Below the pieces are notes generated by a model. The model made no database searches, had not been told where the DNA came from, and worked only from the letters and a program-made list of their open reading frames with translations. Both the position numbers and the translations under genes were made by a program. Positions 1-7,989 of a stretch of DNA of 13,355 bases are shown piece by piece. Position 1 is the first letter of the stretch. Each line of letters opens with the position of its first letter. This DNA is from Bacteroidales bacterium (GTDB taxonomy: Bacteria > Bacteroidota > Bacteroidia > Bacteroidales > VadinHA17): the NCBI GenBank assembly GCA_030692905.1, contig JAUYBT010000247.1:1-13355 (forward strand). Direction: 5' to 3'.

Positions 1-274
1 ACCGGCACCATTTAATAAACCTGTTAAAATCTGCACAGAAAGTCAGAACAACAGGTGCTTCAGTAATCATCTTCTGATTAAAATGGGATGGTGCAAGCTC
101 TCTCTTTTTTTCTTCATCCCTGGTTATGATAATGCTATAAACCTGCATATTCCCGGTTGTAGAAGCCCGGCAACCCATCGTGAGAAGATCATTAAGAAGC
201 TTATCATCAACAGGTTCTGATGAATATTTTCGTATTGTCTTGCGATTAAGTAAAATATCTGAAATTTCTTCCAT
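1..274 (-). CDS. Nitroreductase family protein, N-terminal part (runs off left edge)
   Basis: Translating the minus strand from the ATG at 274-272 gives 91 uninterrupted residues to the window edge, beginning MEEISDILLNRKTIRKYSSE. The opening RKTIRKYSSEPV followed by LLNDLLTMGCRASTTGNMQVYSIII is the typical FMN-binding start of nitroreductase-like flavoproteins: the R-x-S/T-I-R-x-[FY] segment contacts the FMN phosphate, and the RAS-x-x-x-N-x-Q segment is also characteristic. The later stretch EAPVVLTFCADFNRFIKWC fits the same fold. Family members are NAD(P)H-dependent dimeric FMN oxidoreductases, usually about 180-250 residues, so well over half is missing. No in-frame start lies just upstream. 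The gene is divergent from the 92-residue exported protein, with a gap of about 120 bases. The family assignment is strong; the substrate cannot be predicted. Confidence 0.88.
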   Translation of the reverse strand, partial: MEEISDILLNRKTIRKYSSEPVDDKLLNDLLTMGCRASTTGNMQVYSIIITRDEEKKRELAPSHFNQKMITEAPVVLTFCADFNRFIKWCR

Positions 275-396
275 TTTTATATGTTGTAGAATATCCAACA
301 AAGTAAACAAATTCCGGTATAACCTGAAGAGGTATGAGAATGATTTTCTTATCTTAGCATGAATCAAAAAAACCTAATCTGTTAAATCATCACATT

Positions 397-675
397 ATGA
401 AAAAAGGTCTTTTCATCTCATTTCTTCTTGGATTTTTAATCTGCATAAATCCTGGAATAGCCCAAAAGAAAAAGGAGACAGCCAAAGATCAACTCGAGGT
501 ACTGAAATCTGAGTTTCCTCCTGTTCTCAATAGGGTTAAGAAAGCAGGAGATGATCTGCAGAGACTTGACAAACAACTTGATGCAATAAAAGCACCATGG
601 ACCCCGGGGAGAGTACCCGTTTTGTATTTACCATATAACCACAAAAAACAAGGATGTAAAAATTTGTTTAAATAA
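397..675 (+). CDS. Small exported protein of unknown function, possibly a truncated gene
   Basis: The 92-residue product starts with a clear Sec-type signal peptide (MKK, then a hydrophobic core over residues 4-17, likely cleavage after GIAQ at about residue 23). Next comes a charged, probably helical or coiled-coil segment (about residues 24-65, rich in K, E, D and L) and then PWTPGRVPVL. The last 18 residues (VLYLPYNHKKQGCKNLFK) look unlike the rest and overlap the -33 element of the promoter-like site at 663-694. This suggests that the 3' end may be out-of-context translation of a gene that was once longer. I do not recognise the family. It could instead be an intact small periplasmic protein. 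The signal peptide makes expression plausible; a function is not supported. Confidence 0.5.
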   Translation: MKKGLFISFLLGFLICINPGIAQKKKETAKDQLEVLKSEFPPVLNRVKKAGDDLQRLDKQLDAIKAPWTPGRVPVLYLPYNHKKQGCKNLFK

Positions 676-694
676 AATCTTAATAATACATTTG
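663..694 (+). promoter_or_regulatory. Bacteroidota-type promoter upstream of susC
   Basis: TTTG at 663-666 is followed after 20 bases by TACATTTG at 687-694, an exact match to the known TAnnTTTG -7 consensus with the expected spacing to the -33 TTTG. Transcription would start near 700, giving susC a leader of about 240 bases. The -33 element lies inside the last codons of the preceding small gene. This call is by pattern only. Confidence 0.6.
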
Positions 695-939
695 TAGAAA
701 CCAATCTTATCAAGAAGTACTTTATTTATAAGTAACCCCTAAATTTATAAGTAAACCCAAAGATAAAATAGAAAAAACTAAACTTAACCTAAAAACTACC
801 GCTTATGATGCATTAAACACTTAGCTTCTCTCAAAAAACAGGTGAATCATACCCACACTACCTGTCCTTTCAAACAATCATTAACATCAACTAAAACTTT
901 GGTGTAAGTTGTTATGCAATAATTAAATTAATCTAAATT
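695..939 (+). other. Long A/T-rich leader between promoter and susC
   Basis: This stretch has no convincing gene. It contains the direct repeat at 725-758 and a weak inverted repeat, ACAGGT at 838-843 against ACCTGT at 860-865 (6 bp arms, 16-base loop). The final bases before the susC start are almost pure A/T with no Shine-Dalgarno sequence, as is common in Bacteroidota. I see no known riboswitch. If the promoter at 663-694 is right, the whole segment is transcribed as the susC 5' untranslated region. Confidence 0.4.
725..758 (+). repeat. Two-copy 15-base direct repeat in the susC leader
   Basis: TTTATAAGTAACCCC at 725-739 is repeated as TTTATAAGTAAACCC at 744-758, with 14 of 15 positions identical and starts 19 bases apart. 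It lies about 30 bases downstream of the predicted -7 element. It could be a paired regulator-binding site or a leader RNA element; neither is demonstrated. Confidence 0.6.
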
Positions 940-3900
940 ATGAAAAAAATCAACTTCTTTTTAAGAACAGATTTTAAATTGTGTTCGGAAAAATTCTTTA
1001 AAATTACGAGACTCTTTACTATACTATTTATGGTAGCAATCTTCAGTGTATTCGAAAGTAAAGCATACTCCCAGGATACATACACGAATGATGCTTCCAA
1101 TCAGACTGTTCTCAGTGCCGTTGACGGCGAAAATAATGCAACTGCAATTCCGCAGCAGCAGAGAATAACCGGAACTATTACAAATGAAGCCGGCGATCCT
1201 TTACCAGGCGCTACCGTTCAGGTTGAAGGAACAACGCTTGGGGCTATTACTGATGTTGACGGAAAATACTCCGTTGATATACCTAACCAAAATGTTGTAA
1301 TTGTCTTTTCATTTGTGGGATATATTACCCAGAAGGTCCCTGTTGCAGGAAAAACAATAATCAATGTTTCAATGGTTCCAACACTGGAAAGTCTCCAGGA
1401 AGTTGTGGTAATTGGTTACGGTACTCAGAAAAGAACTACAATTACCGGATCAGTGAGTATTGTGAAGGGAGATGAGGTTGCCAAGATACCGGTTGCTAAC
1501 ATTTCCAATTCCATTGCCGGAAAACTGGCCGGAGTAAGCATGAGGCCCAATGGTGGGCAACCTGGTGAGGATAACCCTGACATTCATATCAGGGGAATCG
1601 CTACTACCGGGACAAATACTCCATTAATCGTTGTTGATGGTATTATAAGGGATAACATCAATCAGGTTGACCCGACAATTATCGAGTCGGTATCTGTTCT
1701 GAAAGATGCTGCTGCAGTTGCACCTTATGGATTAGGAGGTGCTAACGGCGTTATCCTGATTACCACTAAAAAAGGAGAGATAGGTGCACCTACCCTGACA
1801 CTTAACTCCTATTATGGATGGCAAACACCTACTTACTATCCAAAACTTGCGGATGCTAAAGATTATATGAGAATGCGAAATGAATCATATCGGAATGAAA
1901 ATCCCGGGTTGACAACAATACCATTTGCAGAAGATCTGATAGCTAATTATGATGCTTTGAACGCAGGAGATCCTGACAAATACCCGAATAGTAATACTAA
2001 AGATCTTGTAAACTTATCAGTTCCCATTCAAAACCATAATTTACAACTAAGGGGTGGTTCTGAAAAAATGAAATATTTTGCAAGTATGGGATATTACAAA
2101 CAAGATGGTATGTTTGACGCTGTTAATTACAGCCGATTTAACTATAACATGAACCTGGAATCAAAGGTCACTAATACTACAACAGTATCTCTTTCTATCC
2201 TCGGTTCAAAAGAAAAAACCAACGATCTTGATGTTGTTTCTTCAGCAAATCAGCTTTTCAGAAATGGATTCAAATTTATACCTACAGAGGCAATTTATTA
2301 CACTAACGGCTTTTGGGGACAATTTGCAGGTAACTCTCCTGTAGCTGTGCTTAATAGTGGAGGTTATGATAAAAATGCTGGGAATACGATTTTAAGTACA
2401 ATTACTGTGGAGCAGCAATTACCTTTTATTAAAGGATTAAGTGTAAAAGGAACTGCCAGTTACGACTCACGAGACAATTTTGTTAAGGGATGGCACACAC
2501 CTTTCTATTTCTGGGCTCAAAATACCGCTACAACACCTTATACTTATACAAAACAAATTTCAACACAAGAGGGTGGCGCTCCTGCTTACACATACCTGAC
2601 TCAGACACAGACTCAAAGAAAGTATTTTACTTACCAGGGCTTTGTTAATTACCAGAGATCATTTGGTCTCCATGATATTACAGGATTGTTCGTTGCAGAA
2701 GCACGAAACAATACATATGATCAGTTATATGCTCGAAGGAATAATTTTGCTATCCTGGTTGATGAAATGAATATGGGTAGTTCAGCCAAACCCGATTACG
2801 ATAATGGCGGTTCATCATCTGTAGGTTCCCAGATTGGTTACGTATACAGGTTAGGATATGTTTATAATAATAAATACATGCTGGAAGCTTCAGGCCGCTA
2901 CGACGGGCATTATTATTTTGCCCCGGGTAAAAGATGGGGATATTTTCCTGCTTTTTCAATAGGCTGGAGGATTTCGGAAGAAAGTTTTATGAAAAACCTT
3001 TCTTATATCAATAGCCTGAAAATCAGGGGTTCGTGGGGAAAATCAGGTAACCTTGCCGGAACTGCATATCAGTATCTAAGCGGGTATACTTTAGCTGGAA
3101 ACGGTTATGCTTTTGGTACCGGCACAATGGTTCAGAGAGCCTATGCTCCCCGTGAATCAAACCCCCGTATCACATGGGAAATATCTACAAAAACAGATGT
3201 CGGTTTTGAAGCCACATTATGGAACAGTTTGTTAATGGTTGAAGCAGACTATTTCTTTGAAAGAAGAACAGGTATGTTGCTGGCTCCGGCGATTACTGTA
3301 CCTCTTGAATATGGTTTATCCCTGGCCGATGAAAATGCCGGGGAAATGGAAAACCGTGGTATTGAGTTGACTGTTGGGTCCAGGTATGAATTGCAAAACG
3401 GACTTAAATTAGGTTTGGATGCTAATTTCAGCGTTGCCAAAAACAAAATGGTTCAGGTATTTGAAACTGCTGCTACCTTTAATAATCCTAATCGCAGCAG
3501 GACAGGCAGAACTTATGGTACTCCATTTGGCTATCATGCTCTGGGGTTGTTTTCCACTGCGGATGACACAAACGGAGATGGCATAATTAACGCTACCGAT
3601 GGATATAACGTTATCCAGTTTGGAGCTCTGCATCCCGGCGATGTTAAATATGAAGATATCAGTGGCCCAAATGGTGATATGATCCCCGATGGTAAAATTG
3701 ATAGTAACGACGAAGTCTCAATAGGCTACCCTGTTTATCCTCTAATTAGTTTTGGTTTTACTCCTACTGCTGCATGGAAAGGATTTGATCTTAGTTTGTT
3801 CTTCCAGGGTTCAGCAATGGTCTCATTTAATATCCAGACCTTCCAGACGGTTCCGTTTCTCAATAACAATAGTAACTTTGATTATGAGTATTTTAACGAC

Positions 3901-4218
3901 CACTGGACGCCAAATACGCAGGATGCTACATATCCAAGAGCTACCTCAAGCCCATATGCAAATAATATCCAGGGTTCTGATTTCTGGATGAGGAATACAT
4001 CTTACCTCAGGCTGAAAACCACGACTTTCGGCTATACATTCCCAAAAAGTGTTATACAATTTTTGAACATTAAGAGTGCGAGGGTATATTTTTCAGGACA
4101 AAACTTATTGACCTTAAGTAGCCTTAAGTTTATGGATCCTGAAATGGGCTATAGCAGTCGTGAAACTGCCTATCCAAACATGAAGTCATTTTCTTTTGGT
4201 GCAAATGTGACCTTCTAA
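940..4218 (+). CDS. SusC/RagA-family TonB-dependent outer membrane transporter
   Basis: The 1092-residue protein has the long N-terminal export signal typical of SusC proteins (residues 1-45, ending KAYSQ). A polar linker follows (46-74), then a carboxypeptidase-D regulatory-like beta-sandwich (about 75-148, with GTITNEAGDPLPGATVQVEG and DVDGKYSV). The TonB-box-like LQEVVVIGYGTQKR lies at 152-165. The plug domain includes LIVVDGI, SVSVLKDAAAVAPYGLGGANGVILITTKKG. The rest is a 22-strand-type barrel ending in NVTF, a usual C-terminal aromatic. A calcium-loop-like DTNGDGIINATD sits at 876-887 and a second acidic loop soon after, both common in this family. There is no STN domain, so signalling to an ECF sigma factor through this protein is not expected. 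It pairs with the SusD gene 27 bases downstream to import a bound ligand using TonB energy. The substrate cannot be read from sequence; glycan or oligosaccharide is the default for the family. Confidence 0.97.
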   Translation: MKKINFFLRTDFKLCSEKFFKITRLFTILFMVAIFSVFESKAYSQDTYTNDASNQTVLSAVDGENNATAIPQQQRITGTITNEAGDPLPGATVQVEGTTLGAITDVDGKYSVDIPNQNVVIVFSFVGYITQKVPVAGKTIINVSMVPTLESLQEVVVIGYGTQKRTTITGSVSIVKGDEVAKIPVANISNSIAGKLAGVSMRPNGGQPGEDNPDIHIRGIATTGTNTPLIVVDGIIRDNINQVDPTIIESVSVLKDAAAVAPYGLGGANGVILITTKKGEIGAPTLTLNSYYGWQTPTYYPKLADAKDYMRMRNESYRNENPGLTTIPFAEDLIANYDALNAGDPDKYPNSNTKDLVNLSVPIQNHNLQLRGGSEKMKYFASMGYYKQDGMFDAVNYSRFNYNMNLESKVTNTTTVSLSILGSKEKTNDLDVVSSANQLFRNGFKFIPTEAIYYTNGFWGQFAGNSPVAVLNSGGYDKNAGNTILSTITVEQQLPFIKGLSVKGTASYDSRDNFVKGWHTPFYFWAQNTATTPYTYTKQISTQEGGAPAYTYLTQTQTQRKYFTYQGFVNYQRSFGLHDITGLFVAEARNNTYDQLYARRNNFAILVDEMNMGSSAKPDYDNGGSSSVGSQIGYVYRLGYVYNNKYMLEASGRYDGHYYFAPGKRWGYFPAFSIGWRISEESFMKNLSYINSLKIRGSWGKSGNLAGTAYQYLSGYTLAGNGYAFGTGTMVQRAYAPRESNPRITWEISTKTDVGFEATLWNSLLMVEADYFFERRTGMLLAPAITVPLEYGLSLADENAGEMENRGIELTVGSRYELQNGLKLGLDANFSVAKNKMVQVFETAATFNNPNRSRTGRTYGTPFGYHALGLFSTADDTNGDGIINATDGYNVIQFGALHPGDVKYEDISGPNGDMIPDGKIDSNDEVSIGYPVYPLISFGFTPTAAWKGFDLSLFFQGSAMVSFNIQTFQTVPFLNNNSNFDYEYFNDHWTPNTQDATYPRATSSPYANNIQGSDFWMRNTSYLRLKTTTFGYTFPKSVIQFLNIKSARVYFSGQNLLTLSSLKFMDPEMGYSSRETAYPNMKSFSFGANVTF

Positions 4219-4245
4219 CTATTTCATTTATAAAAATTAAACACT

Positions 4246-6051
4246 ATGATAAAGTTTAAAAAAATTAGAAACATTGCGCTTATAGGACTAATACTTATAA
4301 GTACTTTTTCCTGTGACCAGGAAGATTTCCTTGAAACTACCAACAAGTCGAACCTGACCGACGCTACTATGTGGGCCAGCGAAGGCAATGCTGATATCTT
4401 TCTAAATGACTGTTACCAAGAGCTTGTCACAAAAAGCAATCAGCCTGACAATCTTGATAATTTTACCGATGATAATGATGCAGGATTTTACTACACATCT
4501 TTCAACTGGAAAAAAGGTATCTGTGTTGCTTCAACTAATAGTTACAGCGTTTGGGGTTCCCAATCAGGTCCTGCCTGGGATGCAAACTGGCCTGGAACTT
4601 ATACTAAAATCAGAAAGATTAATACGTTTATTCAGATGGTGAACAAGAATGCTGCAAATTTTTCAGCAGAATGGATTGCAAAACGTATTGATGAAGCTAA
4701 ATTTTTAAGAGCCTATTTTTACAGCGAATTATTTATGCGCGTCGGGGGTTTGTCTATTATTACAGTACCCCAGGATAGAACAACTATGACTGAAGCTGAG
4801 CTTTATGTACCCAGGAGCACCTTCGAAGAAACCTTTAATTTCATTATTGGTGAATTAGATGCTGTAATCACTAATGGGAATTTGGCAGTCAAATATTCAG
4901 CCGGTAGTGCAGGTGCAGGCAGAGCAACCCGGGGAGCAGCCCTGGCATTAAAAGGATGGCTCCAGTTGTTTGCAGCTAGTCCTGCTTATAATTCTTCATC
5001 ACCGGCTGTTCCTGCCAGTGCTGATAATTTACAGGCTTTTGCAACTCCTAATGCTGCCAGATGGGCAACTGCTGCTGCCACTAATAAACAATTCATTGAT
5101 ACCTATGGACATAAAGGCACTGGTACTTATAAATTATTCCCAAAAATGGCTGAGTTCTGGAGGGAATCAAATGAATATAATTCTGAAGTCATATGGGACA
5201 GGCAACACGTTGCTACTACTATGGCAAATTCCTTTGATACTTATGGTGGACCTGTCTGGATACATAGTACCTATTATACATGGGGTAATTATTGTCCCAC
5301 CCAGGAGCTTGTTGACCAATATCAGATGGCTAACGGTAAGAATATTACCGACCCGGCTTCCGGTTATGATCCTCAGAAACCTTATGTGGGCCGCGAAGCC
5401 AGGTTTTACGATTTTATCGTTTATGATGGAGCAACTTATAAACAAGACTGGATGGCAACAGCTGACATAATCTATACCCGTATTGATAAAGTGAATCCTT
5501 CAAAAAATCAGATTGACTATGGTTCAGATGATGTTGGAAATACGGCCTATTATTTTAAAAAGCGGTTGGATAACAAGTCTCCAAGAGGCGGAAGTTTGTG
5601 TGGAATGAACCATGTTTATTACCGTTACGCAGAGGTTCTGTTAAATTATGCCGAAGCTCAGAACGAAGCTGTCGGACCTGATGCCTCTGTTTATGAAGCA
5701 ATTAATGCTGTCAGAACCAGGCCGGGTACTGATCTTCCGGTATTGACGCCCGGTTTAACCCAGGTTCAGATGCGTGACGCAATTCGCCATGAACGCAGAA
5801 TTGAACTGGTCTATGAACATAAGAGACTTTATGACCTCTGGCGTTGGAAAATTGCAGAAGTAAATATGAATGCAGATTTGCATGGCATGACGATCACCAA
5901 TTCTGTGCCTGCTAATAACAGCGGAGTGTGGGTTTATACACCAACTTCGCTTAATCACCCGCATGTATTTACGCAAAAAATGTACTTTAATCCAATTCCA
6001 CAGGCTGCAATTGATCAGAATACAAAGCTCAAACAAAACTGGGGCTATTAA
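4246..6051 (+). CDS. SusD/RagB-family substrate-binding outer membrane lipoprotein
   Basis: The 601-residue protein has a lipoprotein signal (MIKFKKIRN, hydrophobic core, lipobox STFSC, modified Cys23). The acidic stretch after the cysteine (DQED) resembles the surface-export signal described in Bacteroidota lipoproteins. Family hallmarks are an early SNLTDATMWASEGNADIFLNDCY helix, RYAEVLLNYAEAQNE in the TPR-like core, RRIELVYEHKRLYDLWRWK starting at residue 517, and a C-terminal FNPIPQAAIDQNTKLKQN. SusD proteins cap the SusC barrel and capture ligand at the cell surface. The gene follows susC in one operon, and the hairpin at 6073-6103 ends the unit. Many Trp and Tyr residues in the middle could form a binding platform for sugars, but the ligand is unknown. 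Confidence 0.97.
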   Translation: MIKFKKIRNIALIGLILISTFSCDQEDFLETTNKSNLTDATMWASEGNADIFLNDCYQELVTKSNQPDNLDNFTDDNDAGFYYTSFNWKKGICVASTNSYSVWGSQSGPAWDANWPGTYTKIRKINTFIQMVNKNAANFSAEWIAKRIDEAKFLRAYFYSELFMRVGGLSIITVPQDRTTMTEAELYVPRSTFEETFNFIIGELDAVITNGNLAVKYSAGSAGAGRATRGAALALKGWLQLFAASPAYNSSSPAVPASADNLQAFATPNAARWATAAATNKQFIDTYGHKGTGTYKLFPKMAEFWRESNEYNSEVIWDRQHVATTMANSFDTYGGPVWIHSTYYTWGNYCPTQELVDQYQMANGKNITDPASGYDPQKPYVGREARFYDFIVYDGATYKQDWMATADIIYTRIDKVNPSKNQIDYGSDDVGNTAYYFKKRLDNKSPRGGSLCGMNHVYYRYAEVLLNYAEAQNEAVGPDASVYEAINAVRTRPGTDLPVLTPGLTQVQMRDAIRHERRIELVYEHKRLYDLWRWKIAEVNMNADLHGMTITNSVPANNSGVWVYTPTSLNHPHVFTQKMYFNPIPQAAIDQNTKLKQNWGY

Positions 6052-6072
6052 TAATTTAGTATTTTTTAATTA

Positions 6073-6110
6073 AAGGCCATAAAAGCAGAACTTTTATGGC
6101 CTTATTATTT
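6073..6110 (+). terminator. Intrinsic terminator after the SusCD operon
   Basis: AAGGCCATAAAAG at 6073-6085 pairs perfectly with CTTTTATGGCCTT at 6091-6103, a 13-bp stem with a 5-base loop. A U-rich tail (ATTATTTT) follows. It starts 21 bases after the SusD stop codon and separates SusCD from the next gene. The near-symmetry with the A/T stretch before it (TTTTTTAATTAAA) may allow some activity in both directions. Confidence 0.85.
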
Positions 6111-6183
6111 TACATAGACAGATGCTTTCCTGCTCACCATACTGATACAATCCTGATTAGCATTAAAAGTGCCACTATTTTTA

Positions 6184-6191
6184 TAAATTTG
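6184..6191 (+). promoter_or_regulatory. Possible -7 promoter element for the DUF6057/PD40 pair
   Basis: TAAATTTG is an exact match to the Bacteroidota -7 consensus TAnnTTTG. It lies 17 bases before the start codon, after the terminator at 6073-6110, so the downstream pair would need its own promoter. The expected -33 position (about 6157-6160, TTAG) matches poorly, and the leader would be only about 12 bases long. Confidence 0.4.
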
Positions 6192-6208
6192 GAAAAATAT
6201 TACTACGG

Positions 6209-7987
6209 ATGATCCGACAAATAAATAACGAAACTTCGAAACGTCTGCTTATCGGAAGCCTGTTTATTGTTTTCTTCCTCTATTTTGGGTTTTTTAACAA
6301 ATATCATATCCTGTACCTCGAACAAAACCAGCTGTTTCTATTTAATCTTGATTTTATTAAAGAACAATTTTCGTTGCCGGGTGGTTTGCCACTGTATATC
6401 GGGAGTTTTTTTACTCAATTTTTTATCTCTTCGTGGGTCGGAGCATTTATTTTCACCTTGAATGCTTTTGCAGTTTTCGTACTTTCAGATTACATTAACA
6501 AAAAACACAACTTAAAAAACATCATTTCAGCCCTCGTGCCGGTATGGCTTCTGGCAATTTTACAGAGTAACGAGTTATTCACATTTGGCCAGTCCATGGG
6601 GTTTTTATTGCTTGTATCTTTTTTTGCCTTATATATTTCGATCAGCAAATCAGCGTTCCGTTATATTTTTTATTTTGCCGGATGGCCATTTCTTTACTTA
6701 CTCACCGGGGGCTATTCTGTCCCGGCCGTATTATTGTGTGCCCTCCACGAATTGCTTTTCAGAAAACAGAAAAATCATCACATCATTTTTGTTTTGTTTA
6801 TTATTACAGGAGTATTAGTACCTTATGTTTCCGCTCATCTTATATTTTACATCCCCGGTAACAAAATTTTTACCTATCCCGTTCTTTTCGAACTGCATTC
6901 CTATTCACTTTATGCCTTAATATTATTGCTTGTCTGGAATCCATTGTTATTACTGGTTAATTATTTTCTGAATAAGATTAATTCTATTAAAAACAGGTTA
7001 TTACCATGGAATCGGACCAATGTGCTGGCGAGTGCTCTTATATTTGCACTCATGGGTTTTGGAGTTTATAAGTACGCCTATAATAAAAGGGCGGAGATTA
7101 TGCTGGGAATTGACCATCATGTTCAACAAGCTGAATGGGGAAAAGTCCTTAAGTTATCTGACCGATACCCTGATCTCAACACTCTTGTGATTTATTATAC
7201 AAATCTGGCATTGTACAAAACCGGACGTATGTCCGATAAAATGTTTAGTTATTCACAAATAGGTGCTAATGGATTAAGGCTTAGATGGGAACGCAATTCA
7301 AATCTCTTCTTTGGAGGTGAAATATTTTATTATTTGTCATATACAAACGAAGCCTATCGCTGGGCTTTTGAAGCTATGGTGGCAAAAGGATTAAATCCAA
7401 GATCGTTGAAAAGATTGGTTATTACGAGTATCACAAATGGAGACAGTGCCATTGCAAAAAAATATATACATCTATTGAACCAGACTCTATTTTACCGGCA
7501 ATGGGCACAGCATTATAATACTTATCTGTCTGATCCTGCGTTAGCTGAAAACGACCCTGAAATATCCCGAAACCGTGATTTACTGATTCATTCCGATTTT
7601 ATTTCAAATGCTAATGACATGAATCTTGATGATTTATTGATTAACCACCCTGAAAACAAAATGGCTTATGAGTATTTAATGGCTTCCTTGCTTCTTGAGA
7701 AAAACCTTGACGAATTCGCCAGAATTATTCTCGTGATAAAAGACTATGGCTATACCAGAATGCCTGTCCATTTTGAAGAAGCCCTGATATTTTATAATAG
7801 CTATGAAAACAAAAATATTATGCCAGAGGGCTTTTCATTTCGGCCAGAAACCATCCGGAGATTTCAGGATTATGCAAAAACATATACTACATACAGGAAC
7901 AACCCTGCTGTGGCTGCAAAAGAGCTTAAAAAAAGATACGGAAAAACTTATTGGTTTTATCTGCAATTCATTAACAACAAACAATAA
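6209..7987 (+). CDS. DUF6057-like polytopic membrane protein
   Basis: The 592-residue protein divides into two halves. The N-terminal half (about 12-290) holds roughly seven to nine hydrophobic segments, with conserved-looking motifs LYLEQNQLFLFN (36-47) and LPGGLPLYIGSFFTQFF (56-72) between the first and second. The C-terminal half (about 295-592) is soluble and helical, with TPR-like helix pairs such as WGKVLKLSDRYPDLNTLVIYYTNLALYKTG. This layout and the motifs match what I recall of DUF6057, an uncharacterised Bacteroidota family; I cannot confirm it by search. The final transmembrane segment (about 271-288) would place the helical domain on one face of the inner membrane, probably the periplasmic side. 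The stop is only 2 bases from the next start, so the two genes are translationally close and probably work together. The function is unknown. Confidence 0.75.
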   Translation: MIRQINNETSKRLLIGSLFIVFFLYFGFFNKYHILYLEQNQLFLFNLDFIKEQFSLPGGLPLYIGSFFTQFFISSWVGAFIFTLNAFAVFVLSDYINKKHNLKNIISALVPVWLLAILQSNELFTFGQSMGFLLLVSFFALYISISKSAFRYIFYFAGWPFLYLLTGGYSVPAVLLCALHELLFRKQKNHHIIFVLFIITGVLVPYVSAHLIFYIPGNKIFTYPVLFELHSYSLYALILLLVWNPLLLLVNYFLNKINSIKNRLLPWNRTNVLASALIFALMGFGVYKYAYNKRAEIMLGIDHHVQQAEWGKVLKLSDRYPDLNTLVIYYTNLALYKTGRMSDKMFSYSQIGANGLRLRWERNSNLFFGGEIFYYLSYTNEAYRWAFEAMVAKGLNPRSLKRLVITSITNGDSAIAKKYIHLLNQTLFYRQWAQHYNTYLSDPALAENDPEISRNRDLLIHSDFISNANDMNLDDLLINHPENKMAYEYLMASLLLEKNLDEFARIILVIKDYGYTRMPVHFEEALIFYNSYENKNIMPEGFSFRPETIRRFQDYAKTYTTYRNNPAVAAKELKKRYGKTYWFYLQFINNKQ

Positions 7988-7989
7988 AG

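Noticed and set aside
350..357. Possible -7 element TATCTTAG for the small exported protein
   Set aside because: It has a mismatch near the 3' end of the consensus and no -33 TTTG at the expected distance, so it is too weak to list as a feature.
180..362. Open frame of 60 codons on the plus strand
   Set aside because: It lies largely antisense to the nitroreductase start, has no recognisable features, and its translation is low-complexity. The minus-strand reading is clearly the real gene.
898..931. Second promoter close to susC (TTTG at 898-901)
   Set aside because: The downstream element at the right distance (TAAATTAA, 924-931) matches the -7 consensus poorly, while the site at 663-694 fits exactly.
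4970..5470. Open frame of 166 codons on the plus strand inside the SusD gene
   Set aside because: It is a shifted-frame shadow rich in Leu and Ile, and SusD motifs run through the same bases in the other frame.
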